The notes under the pieces: model-generated
The model's input: only the letters and a program-made list of their open reading frames with translations
Told to the model about the DNA's origin: nothing
Database searches by the model: none
From: a virus
Strand: one strand, 5' to 3'
Length of the DNA stretch: 59,467 bases
Virus record (IMG/VR): IMGVR_UViG_3300040770_000066
Span: 1-59,467 of that record
In this document: positions 39,656 to 48,912 of the stretch, one piece after another
How the letters are laid out: every line of letters begins with the position of its first letter
Position numbering within the stretch: the first letter of the stretch is position 1
Position numbers and translations under genes: made by a program

Positions 39656-41599
39656 ATGGAATATACAGTATTTGATTTAGAATCAAATGGATTACTAGAT
39701 GAAGTAACTGTAATCCATTGTCTTTCTTGGTATAAGTCAGATGGTACCAGTGGTACTATTGTTGATTACCCTAGTATAGTTGTTTTTATGGGAGAACAAA
39801 AAGTCTTGGTTGGTCACAACATAATTCTTTATGATATTCCTGTGATAAGAAAAGTGTTAGGAGTTTCTCTTGATTGTATAATGATAGATACTTTGGCTTT
39901 ATCTTGGTATTTATATCCTACACTTAAAATTCATGGTTTAGAAGCTTGGGGAGAAAAATTGGGTGTTAAAAAACCTCATATTGTAGATTGGGAAAACCAA
40001 TCTTTAGCTGACTATATACATAGGTGCGCGACAGATGTTGTTATCAACACAAAACTATTTAAAAAGCAAATCCAGTACCTAGTTCAAATTTATGAAGGAA
40101 TAAACATCAACGAATTACTAGAATACTTGACTTTTAAACTTAAGTGCGCGGAAGAACAAGAAAGAGTTAAGGTTAAAGTTGATGTAAATCATTGTAATAA
40201 AGTTTTATTAGAATTAGACCCTGTAATCTCAGAAAGAGTATATGCATTAGAGTATGCTATGCCTGAAATTATTAAGTATAGAATAGTGATGAAACCTAAT
40301 AAAATGTACAAAAAGGATGAATCTTTATCTGCTGCTGGAGTCAAATGGTTAGAACTATTGTTTGAACATGAGTTAGATGCCAACCATGAAGAACCTATTA
40401 AAGTAGTAAAGACAAAAGAAAAGCCTAAAGCTTCTTCTGTCCCTCAACTTAAGAAATGGTTGTTTACTTTAGGATGGGAACCTACTATATTCAAGTATGT
40501 TAAAGGTAAAACTTATAATGACCCTGTTAGAAAAGTTCCTCAAATCAGTGATAAAGATGGTAAAATTTGCAGAGATATAAAAAGATTGTACATAGGACAT
40601 CCATATTTGGAAAACCTGGAAAGTCTTTTTATGCTTAAGCACCGACAAACTACCTTAAAAGGTTTTATAGAATGTGCAAACTCCAATGGCTATATGAAAG
40701 CTCAAGTTGGAGGTCTTACTAATACTTTAAGATTTAAGCATAAGAAACCTATAGCTAACCTACCTTCAGTTTTTAAACCTTATGGTAAAGAAATTAGAGG
40801 AGCTATTGTTATTCCTGATAATAGATTTTTGTTTGCTGGTAGTGATATGGAAGCATTAGAGGATACTACTAAGCAACATTATATGTATTTCTATGACCCT
40901 GAATATGTTACACAGATGAGAGTTCCAGGATTTGACCCTCATCTCGATATTGCCTTGCAAGGTAAGATGCTTACATTAGAACAGGTTGAAGCTCACAAAG
41001 CTGGAACTGAAGATCATTCTAATGTAAGAAAAGATGCCAAGCAAGTTAATTTTGGTGCAGTCTATGGAGTTGGCCCGCCCAAATTATCTATGACTACAGG
41101 GTGGGAATTAGAGAAATCTACAGCTATGTTAGCAGCTTATTGGGAAAGAAATAAAGCAGTAAAACAAGTTGCTGCAGACATTACAGTAAAAATATTTCAC
41201 AAAGATGGTACTATCTTTAACTATGTTGCAAAGAACATAACTGCACTTGCTAGAAAAGATATGAATGCCTTTGAAGAAACTATTAAAACTATGTGGTTAT
41301 ATAATCCTGTTTCTAAATTTTGGTACTCTCTAAGGTATATAAAAGACATATTTTCTACCTTAAATCAAGGTACAGGTGTGTACTGTTTTGATACTTGGGT
41401 AGGCTTTGTCAGAGAAAAAGGAATTAAAATCTGTCTACAATACCATGATGAAATCTTGTTACCATTTCTTAAACAATACTCTGAAAGAGTTAAAGAAGCT
41501 TTACAGTTATCTATTACTCAAACTAATGAGAAGTTACAACTCAATGTACCTTTGGCAATATCTGTAGACTTAGGTGTCACTTATGCAGCTTGCCATTAG
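39656..41599 (+). CDS. DNA polymerase, family A, with 3'-5' exonuclease
   Basis: 647 aa. The exonuclease domain has ExoI FDLESNG (D7, E9), ExoII VGHNIILYDIPV and ExoIII IHRCATDVVINT (residues about 120-130). The polymerase domain has motif A FAGSDMEALEDT near residue 394, motif B KDAKQVNFGAVYGVGPPKLS near 458 (finger helix with Lys and the NFG..YG pattern) and motif C YHDEILL near 596. All catalytic residues are present, so proofreading and synthesis are both expected. Size is close to T7-type polymerases. It replicates the phage genome together with the SF4 helicase and primase encoded nearby. Confidence 0.92.
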   Translation: MEYTVFDLESNGLLDEVTVIHCLSWYKSDGTSGTIVDYPSIVVFMGEQKVLVGHNIILYDIPVIRKVLGVSLDCIMIDTLALSWYLYPTLKIHGLEAWGEKLGVKKPHIVDWENQSLADYIHRCATDVVINTKLFKKQIQYLVQIYEGININELLEYLTFKLKCAEEQERVKVKVDVNHCNKVLLELDPVISERVYALEYAMPEIIKYRIVMKPNKMYKKDESLSAAGVKWLELLFEHELDANHEEPIKVVKTKEKPKASSVPQLKKWLFTLGWEPTIFKYVKGKTYNDPVRKVPQISDKDGKICRDIKRLYIGHPYLENLESLFMLKHRQTTLKGFIECANSNGYMKAQVGGLTNTLRFKHKKPIANLPSVFKPYGKEIRGAIVIPDNRFLFAGSDMEALEDTTKQHYMYFYDPEYVTQMRVPGFDPHLDIALQGKMLTLEQVEAHKAGTEDHSNVRKDAKQVNFGAVYGVGPPKLSMTTGWELEKSTAMLAAYWERNKAVKQVAADITVKIFHKDGTIFNYVAKNITALARKDMNAFEETIKTMWLYNPVSKFWYSLRYIKDIFSTLNQGTGVYCFDTWVGFVREKGIKICLQYHDEILLPFLKQYSERVKEALQLSITQTNEKLQLNVPLAISVDLGVTYAACH

Positions 41600-41621
41600 G
41601 ATTAATATGAACCTTTCCAAT

Positions 41622-41666
41622 GTATGTTTATACATTGTTGCTTACAGTAAACTACTGTAAACATAC
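41622..41666 (+). promoter_or_regulatory. Long stem-loop before the SF2 helicase gene
   Basis: GTATGTTTA at 41622 pairs with TAAACATAC at 41658 (9 bp, perfect). Inside lies a second perfect hairpin, CAGTA-AAC-TACTG. It sits between the polymerase stop (41599) and the helicase start (41692). No T tract follows, so RNA-level regulation or an operator is more likely than termination. Confidence 0.5.
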
Positions 41667-41691
41667 CAACACGTTACTTAAAAATTTTGTT

Positions 41692-42969
41692 ATGAAAAAG
41701 ATATTTAAACAATTAGACGTTTTTATTAAGAAAACTAGCTCTATTATTGATGTTGCAGATGAAGTAGAAATACTTAGGAAGCAATTAAAGAAGGAAGAAG
41801 ACATTGTATTATTTGTAAATGCAGTTAGAGAAAGAGTTCAATTTGAAGCTTTCAATGCTGTAGTTAATAATAATGGTAGAGGATTAATAGCTATGGCTAC
41901 TGGTGCAGGTAAATCTAGAGTAGGTGTAATGCTTGCTAGATGGTATGCTCCTAATGATTTAGGGACTAACCTTGGACTTGTAGTCCCTACTGAAAAACTT
42001 AGAGATGAAAATTGGAAAGAAGAATTTGACAAATGGGGTGCCACTGAATTGTGGAGTAAAACACTAAGACTATGTTATGCTTCAGCTTCTAAAATAGACT
42101 CTTATTACATTGACTTATTGATTCTTGATGAAGGGCATAATATTACTGCTTTATCATCTGAAATCTTTAAGAATAATAAAGTAAAGAATGTAGTACTACT
42201 TACCGCTACTCCACCTACAAGTGTAGATAAGCTTGAAATATTACAAGAGTTAGACATACCTTTGGTGTACCATCTTACTTTAGATGTTGCAGTTAAACTA
42301 GGATTTGTAGCTCCGTATAGGATTACTGTAGTTTACACTGAATTAGATGCTGTTGAGAAATATGTAGTAGCCGGTAACAAACTTAAACCTTTTTATCAAA
42401 CTGAAAAGGCTAATTATGATTATCTTACTCTTGTTATTGACACATATAAAGAAAAAGTGTCTCCTACTTTTCAAGAAAGAGAAAGAAACAAGTTTGCTAT
42501 TCTTAAAAGGATGCATTCTATCTATAGTTACAAAAGTAAAACTTTAGCTGCTAAGTTTATCCTAGATAACCTTATACCTAAAGATGATAGAACTCTTATC
42601 TTTTGTGGAGGTATACCTCAAGCTGAAGCTCTTTCTGACCATTTTTACCATTCTAAGACCAATAGTAAATCTTACGATTTGTTTAAATCAGAGAAAGTAA
42701 ACAGGTTGTCTTGTGTAAAAGCTATTAATGAAGGACATAATTTTCCTGGTATTGATAGTGGTGTAATAGTTCAGATAAATTCTAAAGAAAAAGACTTAAT
42801 TCAAAGACTTGGTAGACTTCTTAGATTTAGACCTGGACATGAAGGACATCTTTACATTGTAGTAATTAAAGGGACTCAAGATGAAGTGTGGTTAAATAAT
42901 GCATTATTAAACTTTGACAGTACTAGAATAGAATACACTGACTTTAAAACCTTAAAAGATAACCAATGA
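41692..42969 (+). CDS. SF2 helicase (UvsW-like or DEAD/DEAH)
   Basis: 425 aa from the ATG at 41692 (an in-frame ATG at 41620 lies within the stem-loop and is less likely). Motifs: Q/I region VQFEAFNAVV, Walker A ATGAGKSRVG (G71-K74-S75), motif II LLILDEGHNI, motif III VVLLTATPP, motif V GVIVQINSKEKDLIQ, motif VI QRLGRLLRFRPGH. It is an ATP-dependent DNA translocase. Phage members act in recombination, fork remodelling or origin activation. It follows the polymerase gene. Confidence 0.85.
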   Translation: MKKIFKQLDVFIKKTSSIIDVADEVEILRKQLKKEEDIVLFVNAVRERVQFEAFNAVVNNNGRGLIAMATGAGKSRVGVMLARWYAPNDLGTNLGLVVPTEKLRDENWKEEFDKWGATELWSKTLRLCYASASKIDSYYIDLLILDEGHNITALSSEIFKNNKVKNVVLLTATPPTSVDKLEILQELDIPLVYHLTLDVAVKLGFVAPYRITVVYTELDAVEKYVVAGNKLKPFYQTEKANYDYLTLVIDTYKEKVSPTFQERERNKFAILKRMHSIYSYKSKTLAAKFILDNLIPKDDRTLIFCGGIPQAEALSDHFYHSKTNSKSYDLFKSEKVNRLSCVKAINEGHNFPGIDSGVIVQINSKEKDLIQRLGRLLRFRPGHEGHLYIVVIKGTQDEVWLNNALLNFDSTRIEYTDFKTLKDNQ

Positions 42970-43178
42970 TTACAAAATTTTTACAATTTACAAATAGTAA
43001 ATTAAAAGCAGTGGATAAGCAAATTCTTCTTACAATTGATAACCCAGGTTCTATTGTTAGTCATAAAAAAACAATGGTAATCCACCCTGAGAATAAGACT
43101 TTCACTCAAGAAGAAACACAAAAAATAACTGAATTATTAACTAAAACTAAAGAAAATGGAAATAAATCCAATGATTAG
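42966..43178 (+). CDS. Small hypothetical protein
   Basis: 70 aa; mixed helix and strand. It overlaps the helicase stop by 4 nt (ATGA) and the next start by 23 nt. It contains a helix FTQEETQKITELLTKTKENG. Likely an accessory of the replication operon. Function unknown. Confidence 0.6.
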   Translation: MITKFLQFTNSKLKAVDKQILLTIDNPGSIVSHKKTMVIHPENKTFTQEETQKITELLTKTKENGNKSND

Positions 43179-43704
43179 AGAAACTTTAAGAAGTTTTAGT
43201 ATTACTGAGGAAGATGGTATAGCATATTTGCTTTCTATTTACTTTGATTGTAGACCTTCTTATGTACCTACTATTTTAGTTCAAAAGATGAATGTTACTA
43301 ATATTCTTGGTTTAGATGATGATAGACTTTTGAAATGGAATATCCCATTGTTTGACACAACTGTAGAAGGTATAGGTAAATGGGACTGGGTACATCTTTG
43401 GATGGAAGGTTTTGCTAGAATTAATAAGTCTAGAAAAGGTACTAAATCTACTTGTGTATCAAGAATGAAGATATTTTTCTCTCAAAATCCTGATGTAAGA
43501 AAAGAAGAAGTACTTGGTGCCACTGAATTATACTTTAGAAGTGTAAGTGATCCAGAATATATTTTTACTTCACACTATTTCATATTTAAAGACAAAGGTG
43601 CAAACAGAACTTCTGCACTAGAACAATGGATAGAGACTTACAGGGAGTCTGTACAAGAAACACCTACTAGTAATAGAGTACACATTTCAAATCAAATGCA
43701 ATAA
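43156..43704 (+). CDS. Conserved replication-operon protein, possible helicase loader
   Basis: 182 aa; start at 43156 or at the in-frame ATG 43171. Mostly helical with several Trp residues (GKWDWVHLWMEGFARIN). Directly upstream of the SF4 helicase with a one-base overlap, the place where helicase loaders are often encoded. No AAA or other motif is visible, so the loader idea rests only on position. Confidence 0.5.
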   Translation: MEINPMIRETLRSFSITEEDGIAYLLSIYFDCRPSYVPTILVQKMNVTNILGLDDDRLLKWNIPLFDTTVEGIGKWDWVHLWMEGFARINKSRKGTKSTCVSRMKIFFSQNPDVRKEEVLGATELYFRSVSDPEYIFTSHYFIFKDKGANRTSALEQWIETYRESVQETPTSNRVHISNQMQ

Positions 43705-44840
43705 TGAATGTAATAGAGAAGTTCAACGAAGGACAGAGGGGAACCAATAAAGGTTTGTCTATGGGAGAAGGATTAAAAGCTATCTCTCTTGCTATTAATG
43801 GTATTCAAAAAGCAAGGGTATATACTGTAGCCGCAGGACCTAAAGTTGGTAAATCTACTTTAGTTGATGTTGGCTTTGCTATAGAACCTTGTTTGGATGC
43901 TATGGAAAACAATATTCCTTTTGAGTTGATTTACTTTTCTTATGAAATTGATAGAGTAAGTAAGGAGTTTGATTTTATTGCTCACTTCATTGCTAGAGAT
44001 TATGGAATTACAGACATATCTTTAGCAGAAGGAGTTACTTATAAAGGTGAGAAAACTGTTCCTTTGGAAGCGGGCTATCTTATGGGTCAAGTACAAGACG
44101 ACAATGGAAAAATTATAAAAGTTAGTCCTGAAGTCTTTACTATGATAAAAGCAGTTTACATGAACAGAATTATACCTTTATTTGGTGAATTTGGAGAAGA
44201 TGGTACTCAGATTAAACCTGGAATCATTACCTTTATAGACAATAGAGAGAACCCTACAGGAATTAGAAATAAGCTCATTACTCATGCTAAAACTGAAGGA
44301 AAGTTTGTCTATGAAAATAGTGTAGGTTCAGGTGGAAAGCAGTTCCAAAGAATGGTAGGTTACAAGCCAAACAATCCTGCAAAAATGACTCTTATTATTA
44401 CTGACCACTTAAGAAAACTTATTCTAGAAAGAGGTTTTACCCTCAAGCAAACAATTGATAAGTTTGCAGAATATTCTACTGAATTAAGAAATAGTTGTGG
44501 TTATTCATTTGTCCATATTATCCATTTAAATAGAAATATGGCAGATATTAAGAGAATGCAGTATTCTGATGATAGACTTTTTCCAACTGCAGATGATATT
44601 AAGGAAACAGGTAACTTAAGTGAAGAAAGTAACTACATATTCACTATGTTTAACCCTAATGATGATAAGTACAATCTTAAGAAACATTTTGGTCTAATGC
44701 TTAAAGATGTAAAGAATAACTTATTACACCCTAATATCAGAACTATTCATTTAGTAGAAAGTAGGCATTGTGCTTACCCTCAACATTTTAGAGTTAACAT
44801 GTTAGGTGCCACAAAACAATTTAAACAATTAACAATTTAA
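43704..44840 (+). CDS. Replicative DNA helicase, DnaB-type SF4 (RecA fold)
   Basis: 378 aa. Walker A GPKVGKSTL (G45-K50-S51-T52), then IYFSYEIDRVSKEFDFIAHF, the H1a-like region, Walker B LIITDHLRKL and the later GYSFVHIIHLNRNMADIKRM with the arginine-finger region. There is no N-terminal DnaB domain, as in compact phage SF4 helicases. It unwinds DNA as a ring at the fork and partners the TOPRIM primase at 47118. It overlaps the previous gene by one base. Confidence 0.82.
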   Translation: MNVIEKFNEGQRGTNKGLSMGEGLKAISLAINGIQKARVYTVAAGPKVGKSTLVDVGFAIEPCLDAMENNIPFELIYFSYEIDRVSKEFDFIAHFIARDYGITDISLAEGVTYKGEKTVPLEAGYLMGQVQDDNGKIIKVSPEVFTMIKAVYMNRIIPLFGEFGEDGTQIKPGIITFIDNRENPTGIRNKLITHAKTEGKFVYENSVGSGGKQFQRMVGYKPNNPAKMTLIITDHLRKLILERGFTLKQTIDKFAEYSTELRNSCGYSFVHIIHLNRNMADIKRMQYSDDRLFPTADDIKETGNLSEESNYIFTMFNPNDDKYNLKKHFGLMLKDVKNNLLHPNIRTIHLVESRHCAYPQHFRVNMLGATKQFKQLTI

Positions 44841-44845
44841 TTTTT

Positions 44846-45565
44846 ATGTCAGAAGTTCAAGAAGCAGTAACACCTGCAGCAGTTTCAGTAGCACCTTCAA
44901 AGGTGAGGTCCATTTGTATAGACACTCTCACAGCTATACAGAATGAAGAATACATGAGAGACAAAAAGAAAGCAGGACATGATAAGTGGAAGGATTACGG
45001 TCAAGACATTTACAGTTTTAATGCTGACTTACAAGCTTTGGGGTTTGAGTTAATCTTAGTTTTGGGAGAGCCTGGTACAGGTAAATCTTCAGGAATGAGA
45101 ACTTTACACCACAATAGTAATATCTGGTACAATACAGATAACAAGAATCCTACTTGGCAAGGTGGTAGAGAAGAATATGGTAGAAAAGTTGCACCGAGAG
45201 CACCTTTCCATATTATTCCTAGTACTTATTCTGAGATTATCCAGCACATTCAAATGGGTCTTGAAAGAGGTATGTTTGAACAGGATAGGTTTGCTTTTAT
45301 TAGTGGTCATACTGAAACTTACAAAGTAGGTAATGATACCAAAGAAAGATTAAAAATTCTTGGTACTATGGGTACTAAAATGCAATTAGAGGGTAAAATG
45401 GAATCTGTTTTCTATAGTAGAGTAGAGAAAGTGGGTTCTGATGTAAGCTTCTTTTTAGAAACTCAGAATAGTGGTTTTAATACTGCTAGAAGTCCTCAAG
45501 GTTTATTTGAAGGAAAGATAGAAAATGACTATCAAATGATTTTAGATAAACTACTAACTTACTAA
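44846..45565 (+). CDS. P-loop ATPase, Sak4/RecA-like phage AAA family
   Basis: 239 aa. Walker A GEPGTGKSS (G74-K80-S81). The later parts (KERLKILGTMGTKMQLEGKM, then FFLETQNSGFNTARSPQGLF) are the characteristic C-terminal motif of a P-loop family common in phages. Sak4-type members promote annealing and replication with SSB. It sits between the SF4 helicase and an SSB-like gene, which fits. The N-terminal 40 residues are alanine/serine-rich and flexible. Confidence 0.7.
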   Translation: MSEVQEAVTPAAVSVAPSKVRSICIDTLTAIQNEEYMRDKKKAGHDKWKDYGQDIYSFNADLQALGFELILVLGEPGTGKSSGMRTLHHNSNIWYNTDNKNPTWQGGREEYGRKVAPRAPFHIIPSTYSEIIQHIQMGLERGMFEQDRFAFISGHTETYKVGNDTKERLKILGTMGTKMQLEGKMESVFYSRVEKVGSDVSFFLETQNSGFNTARSPQGLFEGKIENDYQMILDKLLTY

Positions 45566-45568
45566 AAC

Positions 45569-45775
45569 ATGAGTACTCAAACACAAGAATTAATGCCACT
45601 TATAATTGCTATTGCAATATTATTAGGTGTAATTATTGGAGCAACATTTGTTGTTTTAAATACCAAAAGAATCTCTAAACAAGATGAAGAAGAATTTGCA
45701 GAGTTTCTTTATAAGAAAGAACTTAGAGCAAGAGATTTGCAAAAACAAGCTAAGGATTTAGCAAACAACTATTAA
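45569..45775 (+). CDS. Single-span membrane protein
   Basis: 68 aa. Residues 9-31 (MPLIIAIAILLGVIIGATF, VVL) are hydrophobic, then a charged cytoplasmic helix (residues 36-66). A membrane protein inside a replication operon is unusual. It could anchor the replication complex to the membrane, as in some phages; this is speculative. Confidence 0.65.
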   Translation: MSTQTQELMPLIIAIAILLGVIIGATFVVLNTKRISKQDEEEFAEFLYKKELRARDLQKQAKDLANNY

Positions 45776-45800
45776 TTTAAACAATTTTTATACATATATT

Positions 45801-46193
45801 ATGTCAGAATTACAAGAAGGTACTCAACAAGTACAAAGTGAAGCTATTGCTCCAAGACCACAAGTTAGAATTTCAGATTGTAAGCGTATGCTTAAAGAAG
45901 GTATGGACAGAAAGGCTATTGCAGCTCATTATGGTATTCCTGCTTCAGCTATGGCTGAGAAAGTTTGGTCACACCCTGAACTAAAGGGATTGAAAACTAA
46001 GAAAATCTATGAGATAGATTTGATTGATGACACTCTAGTTGAAGAAGTTGCAGAAGTTGCGGAACTTGCGGAACTTGCGGAAGTGGTAGATGAAGAGTTA
46101 GTTACTACTGAAGCTAATGTTGCTTTTAGTGATATGCAAGCTGAAGTAGGTGAGACTGAAGTTGCAACTACTGTTAATGATTGGGGAAATTAA
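45801..46193 (+). CDS. Helix-turn-helix protein with acidic tail
   Basis: 130 aa. Residues 25-60 (RISDCKRMLKEGMDRKAIAA, then HYGIPASAMAEKVW) form a helix-turn-helix of the type that reads DNA in many phage proteins. Residues 78-97 are an acidic heptad-like repeat (VEEVAEVAELAELAEVV), and the C-terminus ends NDWGN. The repeat may come from slippage of a GAAGTTGCGGAACTTGCG-type sequence at 46030-46090. Probably a regulator or replication adaptor. Confidence 0.6.
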   Translation: MSELQEGTQQVQSEAIAPRPQVRISDCKRMLKEGMDRKAIAAHYGIPASAMAEKVWSHPELKGLKTKKIYEIDLIDDTLVEEVAEVAELAELAEVVDEELVTTEANVAFSDMQAEVGETEVATTVNDWGN

Positions 46194-46259
46194 TCATAGA
46201 TTAAAGATTACGCATACAAAAACTAAATTTCAATATTAACAATAATAAATTTAAAAATT

Positions 46260-47063
46260 ATGTCAGAAACGACAAGTCCTCAAATTCAAGGTTACGGGTA
46301 TACTTCAGATAATGATGAAGCTTTAAAAACTAAATCAGGTGGTAGATTTGGGTTAAATGCAGGTACTGCAGTATTGGCTAAATTTGCTTACAATCCTAAT
46401 ACAGCAAAAGAAGGTCAAGAAATAAGAGAAGCTATTGAGATTACAGTAAAAGTTGGTGATAGAGATTATCCTATGTGGATTTCTCCTGTTACTAGAGTTT
46501 ATGTTAAGAATCAAGAGTACACTGAGTTTACTACTCCAGAAACTATTGCTGCAGTAAATGCAGAAATGAAGCAACAACAAGCAGTAATTACTCATATTGT
46601 GAAGTCTCAAGGTGTTACTGATGCACAGTTACAAGCTGCATTATCTTCATCTCCTATTACATCTTTTGCTGACTATGCTAACAGATTATGTTCAGTGTTA
46701 CCAGCAGGTTTTGAAACTAGGGCATTAGATGTATTCTTAGAGTATCAATGGGATTTTGGTAAAAAAGCTGATGGTACTTTGAATGACAAAACTTATGCTC
46801 AATTGCCAAAGAACATGAAAGGTGGTTACTTTATTGTACCAGCTCAATCTGGTGTATGGGTTGCATCTCTTGCTGCTGATGGTGCTTTGTCTTATAAAAA
46901 TGCAAATGGTGTAACACACCCTATTGAAAAAGATGCAGCTTTTATGGAAGGTAAGAAAGGTACTCAGCAAGTTGTAGGACAAGCAGTTAAACCTGTAGGT
47001 ACTGCAGCCATTACTCCTATTGCTCCGGGTGCAGCAACATCTTCTACTTGGGATAATGTATAA
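46260..47063 (+). CDS. Putative single-stranded DNA-binding protein
   Basis: 267 aa. The beta-rich N-terminal half contains GRFGLNAGTAVLAKFAYNP, then IEITVKVGDRDYPMWISPVT, a pattern I associate with crAss-like phage SSB proteins. The middle (residues 100-170) is helical; the C-terminal 40 residues are Thr/Ala/Gly-rich and end TWDNV, similar to tails that bind partner proteins in SSBs. It is located between the Sak4-like ATPase and primase genes. Fold is not certain. Confidence 0.6.
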   Translation: MSETTSPQIQGYGYTSDNDEALKTKSGGRFGLNAGTAVLAKFAYNPNTAKEGQEIREAIEITVKVGDRDYPMWISPVTRVYVKNQEYTEFTTPETIAAVNAEMKQQQAVITHIVKSQGVTDAQLQAALSSSPITSFADYANRLCSVLPAGFETRALDVFLEYQWDFGKKADGTLNDKTYAQLPKNMKGGYFIVPAQSGVWVASLAADGALSYKNANGVTHPIEKDAAFMEGKKGTQQVVGQAVKPVGTAAITPIAPGAATSSTWDNV

Positions 47064-47117
47064 TTAATTATTTTCTTAATCTCTTTTGTTCTAAGTTTGT
47101 CTTCCTAAATAATATTT

Positions 47118-48164
47118 ATGAAACAATATGGATTTATCTCCGACAAGTTAAGTAGAAGAGGTTTTATTAAAAAGGAAGATATTCTTGCTGTTATAACCCA
47201 AGAGGAGATTTTCAAGTTAGTTTTTAAAGAACTTCCTATAGAATTTAAATATGTAAAGTCCCCTTTTCGAGAAGACACTAATCCTGGATGTTGGTTTCAT
47301 TATAATATTGATGGTAAATTAAGATTTACAGATTTTGGTAATCCTGCCGTAATCAATGGCATATCTATGGGTAACATAGATTGCTTTGATTGCGTACAGG
47401 TTTACTTTAAACTTGCAAACTTTTATCTTACACTAGAGTTTATCTTTAATCACTTAATCAAAGGAAAAAATGTTGACACTGACAATAGAATAGAAATTCA
47501 GGTTCAAAAGAATGAAAAGAAGGCTGTAAAAATATTAATTGAACCTAGACTATTTAATTCAAAAGATGCTGCCTATTGGACTTCTTATGGAGTTAGTAAA
47601 GCACAATTAATAGAGGATAAGGTTTTCCCAATTTCAAGGTACCATGCTTTAAATACTAAATTTGGTAACTTTAGTTCTAGTTGTCCTGATATATCCTATG
47701 CCTACACAGAGTTCAAAGAAGGGAGGAAAAAACTATACTTCCCCCAGAAGGAAGGCAATAAAAGATTTCTTACTACCTGCAGTAAAGAAGATGTAGGTGG
47801 TACTACTTCCTTATCTTATGGTAAACAATTAATCATTTCTAAAGCCTATAAAGATTATAGAGTACTGAAGAATGAAGGTAAAAATGTCAAGTGGCTCCAA
47901 AATGAAGGCATGGTTCCTAGCTTAGATAACTTAACTGAGTTGGTTAAAGATTTCAAGAACGTTATTGTTTTCTTTGACAATGATGAGACAGGTATTAAAG
48001 CTTCCAAGGACATTACAGACATTATTAACTCAATTTCTAGAGGTAAGGCTAAATCTTTACATCTTCCTGAAAGATTGCTTAGTGAAAAGATTTCTGACCC
48101 TTCAGATTTATTCTTAAGGAGAGGTAAAGCATCATTAACTAACTTTTTAAATACTTTTACATAA
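47118..48164 (+). CDS. DNA primase with TOPRIM domain (DnaG-like)
   Basis: 348 aa. The N-terminal half has PFREDTNPGCWFHYNIDGKL, then FTDFGNPA, the DnaG RNA-polymerase-core pattern; zinc-finger cysteines are few. The TOPRIM part has LIISKAYKDYRVLKNEGKN, then KNVIVFFDNDETGIKASK, with the acidic D-x-D pair near residues 285-287. It makes RNA primers for lagging-strand synthesis with the SF4 helicase. It is followed without a gap by the uracil-DNA glycosylase gene. Confidence 0.82.
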   Translation: MKQYGFISDKLSRRGFIKKEDILAVITQEEIFKLVFKELPIEFKYVKSPFREDTNPGCWFHYNIDGKLRFTDFGNPAVINGISMGNIDCFDCVQVYFKLANFYLTLEFIFNHLIKGKNVDTDNRIEIQVQKNEKKAVKILIEPRLFNSKDAAYWTSYGVSKAQLIEDKVFPISRYHALNTKFGNFSSSCPDISYAYTEFKEGRKKLYFPQKEGNKRFLTTCSKEDVGGTTSLSYGKQLIISKAYKDYRVLKNEGKNVKWLQNEGMVPSLDNLTELVKDFKNVIVFFDNDETGIKASKDITDIINSISRGKAKSLHLPERLLSEKISDPSDLFLRRGKASLTNFLNTFT

Positions 48165-48893
48165 ATGAACCCCTTTGAACAATTTCATCCTTCTTGGAAA
48201 CCTATTATTGGGTTACTACATCAAGGACTTTTAGCAGAGCTTAGTGCAGACATTCTGCCTAACTGCGTGTATTACCCACAAAAGGAAAACATCTTTAGAG
48301 TTTTCAGAATGCCTTTAGATAAGATTAAGGTAGTTATATTAGGTCAAGACCCTTATCACGGACCCGGCCAAGCAAATGGTTTATGTTTTGCAGTAGATGG
48401 ACTTAGCAGAGTTCCTCCTAGTTTAGAGATAATATCTAAAGAACTGACTAATCAAGGATTGAAAGAAAGTCATAATTATGACACTCCTTGGAAGACTTTA
48501 GCACATTGGGAAAAACAAGGTGTATTCTTGCTAAACACTGCATTAACAGTTGAATCAACTAAACCTGGAAGTCATATAAAGTACTGGGAAGAGTTTATTA
48601 GTAAAGTAATTACCTTTATTGCTCATAACCAACCCTGTATGTGGTTACTTTGGGGTAAGAAAGCTCAATCTTACACTACTCAAATACCACATAAGACTAT
48701 CTTTGACGTGAAGAACTATAGTAAAGAAACTATAGAAGGAATACCTACTAGCCCTTATTTTAACTATATTTTGAAAGCAGCTCATCCTGCTGCAGAATGC
48801 TATCAAAGCAATGCAGGATTTTTAGGATGCAATCACTTTTATTATGTTAACAAAATCTTGACGAAAAACAATCAAGTAAAAATCAATTGGTAA
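48165..48893 (+). CDS. ung: Uracil-DNA glycosylase, family 1
   Basis: 242 aa, usual length. Motif A VVILGQDPYHGPGQANGLCF (residues about 57-76, catalytic Asp in GQDPYHG). Motif with the uracil-binding residues: FLLNTALTVE. C-terminal DNA-intercalation loop: AAHPAAECYQSNAGFLGCNH, where the usual HPSPLS is changed to HPAAEC. It removes uracil from DNA, either to protect the phage genome or to act on host DNA. Shares its boundary with the primase gene (start directly after the stop). Confidence 0.9.
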   Translation: MNPFEQFHPSWKPIIGLLHQGLLAELSADILPNCVYYPQKENIFRVFRMPLDKIKVVILGQDPYHGPGQANGLCFAVDGLSRVPPSLEIISKELTNQGLKESHNYDTPWKTLAHWEKQGVFLLNTALTVESTKPGSHIKYWEEFISKVITFIAHNQPCMWLLWGKKAQSYTTQIPHKTIFDVKNYSKETIEGIPTSPYFNYILKAAHPAAECYQSNAGFLGCNHFYYVNKILTKNNQVKINW

Positions 48894-48912
48894 AAAATAA
48901 AAAACAATTAAA

